Positions 54,775-64,000 of a stretch of DNA of 64,000 nt are shown here, piece by piece (position 1 is the stretch's first letter; every line of letters starts with the position of its first letter). The notes under the pieces are model-generated. The model was not told the DNA's origin. It made no database searches and saw only the letters and a list, made by a program, of their open reading frames with translations. The position numbers and the translations under genes are program-made. Source of the DNA: Liolophura sinensis (taxonomy: Eukaryota > Mollusca > Polyplacophora > Chitonida > Chitonidae); NCBI RefSeq assembly GCF_032854445.1, contig NC_088295.1, forward strand, positions 25,595,385-25,659,384. Direction: 5' to 3'.

Positions 54775-56640
54775 CTGAGACATTTGAATACTGCTGACTA
54801 TTCACACCATTAGTAACTATCTTCCGTTAGAATTTTGTACATACAATTTTGTTAATGCTAATTTTATTAATGCAACTGGTCATGGGAAATTTGACTTGGG
54901 ATTTGGACAGTTAGCTTATTACGTTCATAAATCCTAAAACCAGAATCATTTATCCGCATCACACACACCTGCAGTTTCAGCCGCATGTCTGCTGGAGATA
55001 AATAATGTACATGCACTGAGACTAAATATGAAAACCGCAAGTGTCCATTCACACTCATGATCAATTCGCTATAAAGTAAGACTAATCATATAACTTTGTT
55101 TACCTGATAAATGAGATATGGACACGATTTATATTTCTCATCCTACCACTATCCATATCTGTTATAAAAGCTTGGAGCACTCCAGACGTTGTTCTGTACA
55201 TTTGTGTCATTATTTTAATTTGGATGTATAGTACTGCTTGCTGATTTCATCGGATAAGCGTTCTCTGGCAGGAGTTACCTGCTTATCAACAGCTTGGATT
55301 ACCAAATTGAGTGTTTTGGGGCTTAGGGGTTGTTATTTATTTATTTATTTTTTTAAGATTAAAATAAATGAATTTTACCTCAAGAAAAAAACATGTTTAA
55401 TATATGTAATAAACGTTGAAAATGGTTTGAAAAATGTTTGAACACCTTTATTTTCAGTTCTTTTAGAAGCTGTCAAGGTAAATGTACAACAATTACATCG
55501 ATCAGTGACTGGTTTCGATGTCTCTCTCTAGGAGAAAAAATAAGGTATGCAAATAACTGCCCTCAAGTTTTTACGTATCCGTTTGAACAATTGAACAAGC
55601 ATTCATCGAAGCAAGGCCATGTTTTATTAATAGCTGGAGTTCAATCATACTCCTTAGGAGTTTCCCATTTCCCGGCAAAGAATACCATATTCATATTTAA
55701 CACAACACTTTATCAGCGACTGTTCTGTTTTAACCATTACATAAGACTGTTATAATAAAAAATGCGTCACGTATGTAAACACACAATAGAGTATTTTTAA
55801 ATTAAAAAGCATGAGGTGTGTAATCTCTTAATATGCGAATGTTGAATTTGACTGCACTTATAATTAAATCTAATAAGATTTTAATGAGAAATGTTGCATG
55901 TATGTCCCACCGGTATGTGTTTAAAGCCGTGTCTGTGTGTTTCTGTACGCAATTCCTCTGTTTGTACAAGTTTGCATTCGCGTGTGCCTTGTGTGCACAA
56001 GGAGGTTTTGCGTGCAAAAATCTTTGATTGTCGGCTTGGAAACGACGAAGTCTTTTCCAAATGCGTTGTATGATTCCTGCTCTGTTGAATCATTTAAAAG
56101 TAGATTTTATGCTACGCTAATTTTTAAATTTCAACGCACATTGTCTATCACAAGCTGAAAATTGGTACGACATGAAACACTAAAATAAATAGCCTCACAT
56201 GGAATTGTTTTGGGGGGACTTGGTCTTAGGCGAGGATGCTTCATCTAACAAACCACTGACATTCCAAGGTTAAAAGCTAAAGGGGTAAAATTTGGGAAAT
56301 TTACGATCATTAATATTCCAGCATTTGCCTGGTAAAAAGGGATTTTCAACCGTGTCTACATGTACGTAAATCTAATATTGGTAATTTACAGGTCATGGAC
56401 TAATGAAAACCTCTGCTGAGAATACGTGTACTACGGTCACAATGACGTAATATTTGTGATGTTGCAGTATTGAACATGAAACCGTAATATTTCTTACACC
56501 AATTCTTAACGTCCTGATATGTCCTCGTAACGATTTGGCTGCAACATTGCTTTAAAGTGTCGGCAGGCCCCAATCATTTACTCATTCAATCTAGGTCATG
56601 AAGTTCCCCATACTCGATTTCACGGTTTCGAGTTTGGAAG
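54775..56640. other. No recognisable gene
   Basis: AT-rich sequence with several overlapping short frames on both strands (55438-55755, and four frames within 55802-56158). None has a recognisable domain. I see no repeat family beyond a short ATTT run near 55334-55352. Confidence 0.5.
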
Positions 56641-56645
56641 GTAAA

Positions 56646-56687
56646 CACCACGGGGAAACCAACACGGGTTTGGTTTCCCGTGCGGTG
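56646..56687. repeat. GC-rich hairpin with about 17-bp arms
   Basis: CACCACGGGGAAACCAA (56646-56662) pairs with TTGGTTTCCCGTGCGGTG (56670-56687) around a 7-base CACGGGT loop, with one bulge or mismatch region. It stands out in AT-rich surroundings. No function is assigned. Confidence 0.8.
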
Positions 56688-56894
56688 GCTTAGGTAATCT
56701 TAGATCGGTATGATGAGAGTTTGTTTACATTCCAGATAGTGTCCCGCTAGACTGTATAAGAAAACAACTCGGGTATTATAATAAGATTTTCTTCCTGGAA
56801 ACCAAGCAACACATATTGCTTTGAAATCCGTCATTTATAGCCATAAGGTTTTCAAGTTTTGTGCAAATTAACAGCATTGCTATTATGTTCCCCC

Positions 56895-57058
56895 AATTGT
56901 GCTGAAGCTATGGTACTAGGCGGCGTATAATTTGCCAGTATTTAAAGAATTGTTAACAACATTTAAAATAAAGCCTTAACTGAGGAATTTCACCTGTTGC
57001 GCGTGACAATTTGCCACCTATCACACTTGTCTTCGCTGCTCTGGTTTTATTCTCTAAC
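56895..57058 (-). repeat. CD repeat, reverse orientation, fairly complete
   Basis: GAAGCTATGGTACTAGGCGG, GTATAATTTGCCAGTATTTA, TAAAGCCTTAACTGAGGAAT, TTCACCTGTTGCGCGTGACA, ATTTGCCACCTATCACACTT and GTCTTCGCTGCTCTGGTTTT match the CD family reversed and in order. Confidence 0.85.
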
Positions 57059-57227
57059 CAATGCCTCCAACAAACACATATCCTAACCTCACTCCCACTC
57101 CGACGTATCCACGTCAGTCCCGTGCAGTCGCATCACTACGCTTTTAGCATTTCTCCTTATCTACCTTACAGTATCAACTCAGTACTCGGTAAAGCTTGCT
57201 GGCACGAGTACAATTTTGGCATGCATT

Positions 57228-57541
57228 AATGAATGAATGAATGTTTGAGGTTTTACGTCGTACTCAACAATTTTTCAGTCATATGACGAAAGGGAGTCAT
57301 TAGTTGTCAGTACATGTACATATATTGTCGATGCCGAAGAAATTGAAGTATCATGCCAAACACACCAGACCTGAAACCCCACCCAGTCACATTATAATGA
57401 CAAAGAGCCAACCAGTCCTGTTTCCTTGTTCTAACCCATCAGTGCAGAGCGCCAAGTGAGGCGGCAACAAGTACCATTTTGGCATTTGGTATGACCCGAC
57501 TTCGAGGCGGATGCTATAACTATTAGAGCCACCGAAACGCA
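57228..57541 (-). mobile_element. SINE related to type B, distinct subfamily
   Basis: Plus-strand reading: (GAAT)n, GTTTGAGGTTTTACGTCGTA, CTCAACAATTTTTCAGTCAT, ATGACGAAAGGGAGTCATTA, then a body unlike type B (GAAGAAATTGAAGTATCATG, CCAAACACACCAGACCTGAA, GCGCCAAGTGAGGC, CCATTTTGGCATTTGG) and GAGGCGGATGCTATAACTAT, which is the tRNA-like head side. It shares only the 3' module with the type B copies, so the two are mosaic relatives. No clear target-site duplication. Confidence 0.8.
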
Positions 57542-57544
57542 TAG

Positions 57545-58430
57545 ACTTTTCTGCTAATAACAATAAGCATTCACATTGATGGCCTAGAATTTGTTCATAA
57601 ACCATCGGATGCCAAGAAATATAAAGATTGCTACATAGGGTTTGCATAGCGTTCATACCAAGCCACTGATAACCATTGCTCTGAGAACAAATTATTGTCC
57701 ATGCAAATCACAGCCTTGATGTTTTCACATAACGTTATGAAAAATCTGTCATCTATTAAAGAATAGCAATATTTTGTGCAATGACGAACTTCAGCCTTTC
57801 ATCATCTGTTGACATTCTTTTTGACATTTGAAAAATTGAATAGTCCCCACGCGGAGTTTATTCGTCGAACAAACAACAGACAATCTCAATCAGACAGGTT
57901 CAAAAGTTCAACAGATAAAAACATTTCGTTAAATTTTACTGTCACTGAGATGGAGCTACATGTGTATTCCGATAAAACATGAATGTTCTATTAGCCACTA
58001 TGTTCATGAACTAGACACTGAGAATTTTTTCTGCTGCTCCTCAGCCTGTAAATACCCTTTTCATCAGTTTTCTCACTGTGTTTGAAGCCTTTTCAAATAG
58101 CATTAATGGACTAGCATAACCACGTACGTGTTCAAGACACTTAAATCATAATGGCGTCACATTTGTGGTGTTGCGTTATTGGATATAACGCCTCCATTGA
58201 TGCAATTTCGTCGAACCTCGGCCGAACGGCCACCAGTGGTACTTTCTGGTGTGAATGAGGCTTTTATTTTTTAGTGCTCAACTATGTTTTAAAACTTTGA
58301 GCCTGAAACGTACATTAGGTCCAAATACAGAAGGTTAATCACATGCTGAGATGATCAGCATCAAATTCTAGAAGGACCCGTCCATTATTTCTTGAGAAAA
58401 AGATATTTAAAGGCTTTGCTCATTTCATGT
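57545..58430. other. No recognisable gene
   Basis: Spacer before block I copy 2. I see no supported frame or repeat. Confidence 0.5.
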
Positions 58431-58439
58431 TAAAAAGAT

Positions 58440-59110
58440 TTTTGAGGCTGGCAATGATACATTTACTCACAACATTTTAGTGAGTTAAAGCACTGGTTGA
58501 CGGACACTTTTGCTCTGATTATACAGTGGAGCGCTTTTGTTCTGATAAGACAGCAGGCAAAAAAAAAACTACAGGATAAACACAGGTGTGTCATATTATT
58601 TTTAATATTTTGGGCTCGCTGGACTAATTATATAAACTGAAAAATGCCAGAAGTAAATGAGGCATTGGTTCAGCCCACAATTCGATATGTCAACTGGGCA
58701 TTACATACTCCAAAATATTCCCATGTGTTAATACATGACGAATTTCACTGTAAGATATATGTGCTTATAACATCGACTGAGGTCAATTATTCTTTAATAA
58801 AGCCCGAAAACACAATGACAGAGTCGCTCCGCGATCTCCTTTGAAAAGAATTCCAGTACAGGAGGTTTCGAATAATCATGCTGTAGTTGCCTTTGCCAGC
58901 CGTTCTCTGTGAGAGCTGAAGATGTTTTGAGATATTTTGACAAGAAATTGTATATCATAAGTAAATGTTGTTCGCCACAGACGTTCCTGATCCAACGATC
59001 AAGTAGCAGACGACATCCATGTCATCACATTTATCATTCTGATAGTTTGATAGATGCTACCCATGGAATACATAACCGAGTATCAGTTTATATACTGACA
59101 AAACGCCAAT
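58440..59110 (+). repeat. Array 4, block I, copy 2 (empty site for the SINE)
   Basis: Partner of 51620-52530, about 6.8 kb downstream. Shared landmarks are AAGCACTGGTTGACGGACAC (58489), TTTGGGCTCGCTGG (58609), ACAATTCGATATGTCAACTG (58678), GAGGTCAATTATTCTT (58780), ACAAGAAATTGTATATCATA (58940), AAATGTTGTTCGCCACAGA (58963) and TTATCATTCTGATAGTTTGA (59030). It lacks the SINE that copy 1 carries. Confidence 0.8.
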
Positions 59111-59244
59111 AGGACTTGTCCAACGTAATTTTTCGTGTCATCACAAACTTCCAACGTTCAGGGATTGCTACGGTATCCTTCCAATTGATAAATGTGTGTT
59201 TGTTACAAATCTGCAGCCACCATTAATTCAAACCTTAGATTGCC

Positions 59245-59530
59245 AATTTGTCTTGTCGAAACAGACATTCGTATACCCGCCGTCAAGCAATAAGGACGTT
59301 CCGGGTCAATAATCGCACGGCCAACCCCCATAACGACGTTTAACACAAATCTACCAAAGAACTAAGAAAGTATAATAAGTACGAAAAGTTGACGGAATCA
59401 TGCAAAGAGACGCAGTCAACACTTTTCAATGACATAGGAAAGACGCAAGATATGTTCCAGGCGACTGAGTGAAATCAGCACTCAAATCGTGTAACATGCA
59501 AGAATATAAGTGGTCGATAATAAAATATGT
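59245..59530 (+). repeat. Array 4, block G
   Basis: ACAGACATTCGTATACCCGC, TTCCGGGTCAATAATCGCAC, GTTTAACACAAATCTACC, ACTAAGAAAGTATAATAAGT, GCAAAGAGACGCAGTCAACA and GATATGTTCCAGGCGACTGA are shared with 21400-21600 and, for the second half, with 45965-46180. Confidence 0.75.
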
Positions 59531-59593
59531 ATCTCAATTGCGCTTTGATTGCAATTTCATATATCCAAAGACACAATGATGAAGCAGAGCGAA

Positions 59594-59927
59594 AGAGATT
59601 CTGGAGTGAGTACTTGAAGTTTAACGTCGTACTTAATTTTTCAGTTATATGACGACGAAGGATTCCTTAGTGTGCCTTCTTGTTGTAGGACTTGGTTCCA
59701 CCGTTCTTTATCTGGATGACTGAAGGCAAGTAAGTCCCCGATCGAGCCATTATACTGATACGGGTCAACCAGTCGTTGCACTATCCCCTTAACGCAAACG
59801 AGGAAGTTATAACTTCTCCCTTTTAAGGCCTTAGGTGTGACCCGACCCTGGATTGACCTTGGATCCACTGCACCCGACGCGGACGCTCTACAAACTGTGC
59901 TATCGGGGCCGGTCAGAGATTCTGGAG
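59594..59927 (-). mobile_element. Full-length type B SINE with 13-bp target-site duplication
   Basis: On the minus strand from about 59914 the head reads GACCGGCCCCGATAGCACAG, TTTGTAGAGCGTCCG (A-box region), then a B-box-like GGTCAATCC near 59860, then the body with CGACTGGTTGACCCGTAT, GGATAAAGAACGGTGG and CGTCATATAACTG, and ends at the GAGTGAG tail (59607). AGAGATTCTGGAG flanks it exactly at 59594-59606 and 59915-59927. It is the only copy in the window that keeps the tRNA-like head. Confidence 0.95.
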
Positions 59928-59988
59928 GCTTCATCTATACTTTTTTACAAGAGAATTATATTTTATTACTTAAGAAAATCTGAGTGAG

Positions 59989-60055
59989 GACGTTTGATGG
60001 AATAACATTGACACACTTGTTTTTGCAGTGTGTCAGTGTTATTCCATCAAATGTC
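59989..60055. repeat. 29-bp-arm hairpin at the 3' end of the RT remnant
   Basis: Arms 59989-60017 and 60027-60055 are inverted copies with two mismatches around a 9-base loop; the core ACACTG/CAGTGT-type arm includes GATGGAATAACA and TGTTATTCCATC. RT homology fades at this hairpin, so it may be an inverted duplication formed by template switching, or a structured element end. Confidence 0.9.
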
Positions 60056-60542
60056 TTATGACGTGGATTGAAATCATCACACAACACGCACTCGCGGATT
60101 CTAACAAATGCTACAAGGCGAGATATGTACACGCCATGTGTAGGACCCTTCGGTATATTGCTGTCCAAGGAAGGATAATTTAAAGTGTCAAAGTTGAAAC
60201 TATCCCTCTTGTCGTACAGTCTGCGAGAGAGGAAACCAGTTTGATCTTTGTACAAATATAGATCCAGATAAGATGTATCATCTGGAGAATCTGTGGGTTC
60301 CTTTAAATCCAGTGAAAGTGAGTAAATATCTTTCACAGCCTTTGCTATATACGGATTGTTCAAAGCTAGCAGATCATCAATATACGGTTTAATGAATGAA
60401 AACGATCGGGCCTGGTGAGGATTAATAGTTTCTGCAGATAATCGTATTCATATGAGAACAGGTATAGGTCAGCCAAAAGAGGAGCACAATTGGTACCCAC
60501 TGGAATACCTGTTGCACTGTTGGTATATGGTTTCACCGAATT

Positions 60543-60586
60543 ACATCTATATGAAATTCGGTTTTCCCCGAATTTCATATAGATGT
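60543..60586. repeat. Perfect 19-bp-arm hairpin inside the RT frame
   Basis: ACATCTATATGAAATTCGG (60543-60561) and its exact inverse CCGAATTTCATATAGATGT (60568-60586) enclose a 6-base loop. It lies between the IYMKFGE segment and the GIPVGT motif and adds about ten residues (NRISYRCNSV) where the family normally has few, so it is an inserted inverted duplication. Confidence 0.95.
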
Positions 60587-60934
60587 TATTGGCGAATATG
60601 TTGCCTCTGACGTTAATGTAGCGGTGACCAGTTTTATTAAAGACCGATACAATTAGTGATGAAATTCTATCAATTAAATCTGTTTGAGGAATTGTAGTTA
60701 GAAAGGGGAGAAATCGCACATGGAGATGGCTGTACACTGTACGTGTATGTGAGCGTCTAGTTCTTCAGTTAGACGTTCTGAATCTTTCGGCATCCAAATA
60801 TAGTTAACGTCAACAGTACTTTTTTCAAAACGACAACTTTTTGCAGTGCCTTCGTTAAGAGAGTAGATACATATCTGTTCCAGAAACTTACAATGTCTTT
60901 GTAACGCCATGGTTTATTCCATGATAGACAAACG

Positions 60935-62370
60935 TCGTGTCACGTACTGGAATCCCTTCAGATTCCCCCTGCATTGTGTACCTGCCCACAGTGTGAGTTG
61001 ACTATGAACGAAACAGAACAAACTTCCGTAATTTTCATATCATGAAACTGTGTAGATTAGTGTGAGAGACATATCGTTGTGCTCGCTGGATGTTGTTGTT
61101 GATATCGAAAGTGAATGTGTTCTGGTCAACATTAAAAGTATTCTGGTGGTTTACTGTATTACCACACACATGTTCGCCTAAAGAACATTCTACGGGTGTC
61201 TGTAATTGTGATCTGTAAATATGTAATCACCATATACCTTCTTTGTTAGCGGTATTTCGCTAAAGGTGCTGTTAGCTCTATAAGCACGTGTTCGGTTGTA
61301 CTTTCATCTAATTATACCTCTGCCGGCTCGATGTGATACACTACACTCCAGCTACTAGTGAAAGGCCCTTATGTAGTAACCCAGATGAACATAAAAATAG
61401 TCCATCACTTTCTGGCAAGGATAATTTTGCTATTTCTTAAGTTGTCAGAATAGGTAGGACTTTAAATGTAATTACTTTTACATGTTGTTATAACGTTTTG
61501 AGATATGTGTACTGCCAGGCGAATTGCATTTAATTCATTTGTCATAATTAAACTCATAATATGTGGATGCATAGCCTTTAACTGTATAACGAAAATACCT
61601 AACGAACGTTGTTTCTCCTCTATTGTAGCTTTTTACCTTCTCATCACCGCGACACCTTGTGATCATCATGTGACTTCATTTCATTAATAAAGCATCTACT
61701 CATTCACAAGGAACGAGTTGTTGGTTAACAAAACTGATAACTTCCTCGCATGTAAGAAGTGAGGCAGCACAGTGTTTATTTATTGGTTTGACGAAAAGTA
61801 ATTTGTTATAAATAACCCTAAATATGACTTACAAAGGTATATCTTGTCGAGCACAAGGTCCTAAATTTAATGAAGGAGATGAAACCTAAAGAAAAATTCA
61901 AACGTAAAATTTTAAAGTTTTAAAACATCCGAAACAAGAACAGAAGGTATAGAAGAATAAATAGCTTCAAATACAAAAAGAAAATAGGAAAAAAGCTGCG
62001 GTATGATCGTAAATACCACGAGATGACTGCCACGATACAGAAACTAGAAAGAATCTCACGTTTGTGTGAGGAAATGAGAGGTGTAATAAGAGAAACATCT
62101 GCACCAATCCAAACTAACAAAGTGTGCTGACAATGCCAAATAGTCACATTTTCTTTACATGTATTTCTGCGCTAAGTAATGAATGGCGAGTTGAACAGGG
62201 ATTACAATTGCCTGGAGCGCCAACAGCCGATTACCATCATGTAAACTCCATCACAGTTTCATTTCTTCATCAGCATCTCACTGGTTTCTGATTGGTCTAA
62301 TCTGCACTTCGGATCTTCGGGATGGAATCTCTCATCCATGGACGTTTGACACCGGTAATGTATCCTTAAT
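60935..62370. other. No recognisable gene
   Basis: Sequence upstream of the RT remnant (on its strand) could include more of the element, but I find no further conserved motif. Short frames (61505-61687 plus, 61920-62147 minus) are unrecognised. Confidence 0.45.
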
Positions 62371-62374
62371 GCAG

Positions 62375-62700
62375 CATGGGTTATCCACACTCGGGAAGAG
62401 ACTGATGGTAACATTGGATGGTCTGTAATCAGGATTACATCAGATTTATCAGTGCCAATCCGACGAGCTCAGACACTGCTGGTGAGGAGAGAGCCAAGGG
62501 AAACTGTTGGCTTGCAGGCACAGTTATCATCAGGAATAGCCTCCGTCATTGACTCACCCTAGTATCGCAGACTTGGATCAGTTAAGTGGATAAGTCGACC
62601 TGATGATAGCCTTGGGTCAGACAATCGCTGTTCTCGGGTAATCAAGTCAGCTTTGATGCGGAACAGACACCAATAACGACCGTTCTTTTGTTTATCTCAT
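62375..62700 (+). repeat. Array 4, block F, copy 3
   Basis: Matches 46960-47330 almost throughout: GCAGCATGGGTTATCCACAC, TCGGGAAGAGACTGATGGTA, AATCAGGATTACATCAGAT, GAGAGAGCCAAGGGAAACTG, TTATCATCAGGAATAGCCTC, GTTAAGTGGATAAGTCGACC, TGATGATAGCCTTGGGTCAG, CGCTGTTCTCGGGTAATCAA and ACAGACACCAATAACGACCG. Several stops break the frame seen in the other copies. Confidence 0.88.
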
Positions 62701-62704
62701 TTAC

Positions 62705-63050
62705 TGCCCGCGACATATTATCAGTGCTTCTTTTTAACAATTGCTTAGATAGTGACCATCTGAATTGTATTTTTTCTGTCCTAAATACATATGACATGTG
62801 AGTTCATGGTATGGATCGAGCCCTTGTGTTGGCGGCAAACAACTACAACAATTCAAATAGACGATTTCCAGGCCGTTGAACTCGGCGAGGCCACCTTGTG
62901 TCATGAAACACACCACTGTAATGTAGGTCATCTGATCCCAGTCAGCCATAGGTAAATCCTACGCCGTGCAAATGAACATCCGTAAGAGAGCCATGGGAAA
63001 GATAAAAAATAATTATAGTCAAAGAAGTACAGCATAAGAGAAAACAAAGC
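62705..63050. other. No recognisable gene
   Basis: Spacer between block F and the CD repeat. The minus frame 62734-62949 is short and unrecognised. Confidence 0.45.
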
Positions 63051-63052
63051 AG

Positions 63053-63222
63053 CGACGACAGTGTGATAGCTAGCAAATGGTCACACATAACTGGTGAACG
63101 AAAGCCTCTTGTCAACTTACCTGTCGAGGTTTTATTCTAACAGTTCATGTAAATGCATAAATAATAGCAAATTATACGCCCTTAGCACAATGGCTTCATT
63201 AGAATTCGGTAAAACACACAGT
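63053..63222 (+). repeat. CD repeat, forward, reference copy
   Basis: Most readable copy: AGCGACGACAGTGTGATAGC, AGCAAATGGTCACACATAAC, GCCTCTTGTCAACTTACCTG, GGTTTTATTCTAACAGTTCA, TGTAAATGCATAAATAATAG, CAAATTATACGCCCTTAGCA and CAATGGCTTCATTAGAATTC. Length about 165 bp. It has no tRNA-like boxes, poly-A, TIR or frame, so the class is unknown. Confidence 0.85.
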
Positions 63223-63224
63223 GA

Positions 63225-64000
63225 CATTAAAATAATAAGAAAGTCATAGTATGTTAGCCTCATGTTTTAACTCGAGAGATTTTAACAGGGGACTATCAAT
63301 ATTATGTATGAATCAATAATACCTTTTTGTATGTATTTTAAAAATAAATAGTATATCAAGTATGTTCTGTTTTATTAAAAATTGTGAAGGATGAACGCAG
63401 ATGATGCAGTGCCAAAATGACACATATCTCACAGTTATAATCTTCGGGTTACGTAATACTGCCCTGAGGAGAAATATTATTTATGAGTCGTGTCAGTCTG
63501 AAAGTTTTAAATTGAATCTTTGATCATCGATGTTATAAGAGAAAATATATGATTAAGTAAGATCAACCTTCACAAGATCTTATGGATCTTCTATGCGCAG
63601 TTTAATTTTGTCATGTGCTTACCTGAATTGTAAAAAATTGCTCGTTCTATTTAGGTGTTTGTCCGGAAGACGGTAGAGACTGGGACCTTGTATAAATCAT
63701 ATCAAGGAGAAAGCTAATTCATTTGTCAATTACAAAATGTTTTTCTGCGTTTTCTGCCTTTGGCTATGGTCGAGTTGTTAAATACAGACACTGTTGTAGA
63801 TTCAGTGTTTTAAATATAGGTCAATATTTACCAGTGCCAAAGATTTATATGAAAATTTTAAACATTTTACTTTCTCTGTGATCCAAGATGAGTTGGTGAA
63901 AACAGAGAGAGCGGCTAGGTTTTCCTCCCGTGCGTGATAGTTTGATATGAGGGACAGTGATGTTTAATATTTTGATCTTGTCATACCTACATAAAGTCAG
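63225..64000 (+). other. End of window; block E acceptor-region similarity
   Basis: 63604-63665 (AATTTTGTCATGTGCTTACC, TGAATTGTAAAAAATTGCTC, then TTTAGGTGTT) is a clear paralogue of 53620-53676, the sequence leading into the candidate exon. After the acceptor the frame diverges and stops within about 21 codons, so this copy looks dead. The rest is AT-rich and unassigned. Confidence 0.5.

Larger units (their letters stand above)
59956..60930 (-). pseudogene. Penelope-like reverse transcriptase, frameshifted remnant
   Basis: Read from high to low coordinates, three frames join into one reverse transcriptase. From 60910: YIWMPKDSERLTEELDAH. From about 60737: LTTIPQTDLIDRISSLI, then GIPVGTNCAPLLADLYLFSY. 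From about 60420: FSFIKPYIDDLLALNNPY, YLDLYLYKDQTGF, LYDKRDSFNFD and HGVYISRLVAFVRI. The catalytic YIDD box (60373-60384) is intact. Frameshifts lie near 60740 and 60400. GTNCAPLLAD and YDKRD...GVYIS segments are what I know from Penelope-like elements abundant in invertebrates, possibly the Naiad type (inference). The N-terminal part and any GIY-YIG endonuclease are not seen. Two inverted duplications interrupt it. It is not functional as it stands. Confidence 0.8.

Overview
The window looks like non-coding or intronic DNA from an animal genome, most probably a mollusc (inference). It is AT-rich and has no operon-like gene layout. No open frame above about 136 codons is present, and most frames are of chance length. 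It is dense in two kinds of multi-module tRNA-derived SINE known to me from bivalve and gastropod genomes. Type A carries a long central module and an (AATA)n tail. Type B carries a (GAGT)n tail and a central ATATGAC-containing module. There is no complete, confidently assignable protein-coding gene. The only recognisable protein similarity is to dead transposons: a Tc1-like transposase fossil (18394-18700, minus) and a frameshifted Penelope-like reverse transcriptase (59956-60930, minus).

The dominant architecture, which single-feature annotation would miss, is old, diverged segmental duplication in at least four local arrays. Array 1 (about 0.1-9.9 kb) has four copies of a 0.6-1 kb block. 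Array 2 (about 12.5-17.8 kb) has two copies. Array 3 (about 25.2-33.35 kb) has nearly three tandem units of 3.0-4.4 kb. Array 4 (about 43.6-63.7 kb) has roughly three irregular units sharing blocks called here H, I, G, F, CD and E. A roughly 160-bp repeat, called CD, occurs about 11 times in both orientations between 10 and 63 kb and ties arrays 2 and 4 together. Paralogous copies with and without insertions allow relative dating of several mobile elements. One example is a 588-bp inverted-repeat element at 5104-5691, for which array copy 1 preserves the empty site.

The most interesting coding signal is block E of array 4. At 53671-53812 a 47-codon frame lies between a good acceptor and a GTAAGT donor. 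Its paralogue at 48.76-48.86 kb differs mainly at third codon positions within the core, which is the pattern expected of an exon held by purifying selection. I do not recognise the protein family. This suggests that array 4 is, or was, a cluster of tandemly duplicated genes or exons of unknown function.

The rest is microsatellites, minisatellites with 20-, 29-, 42- and 54-bp units, a near-identical 204-bp tandem duplication, several hairpins, and stretches in which I see nothing specific.
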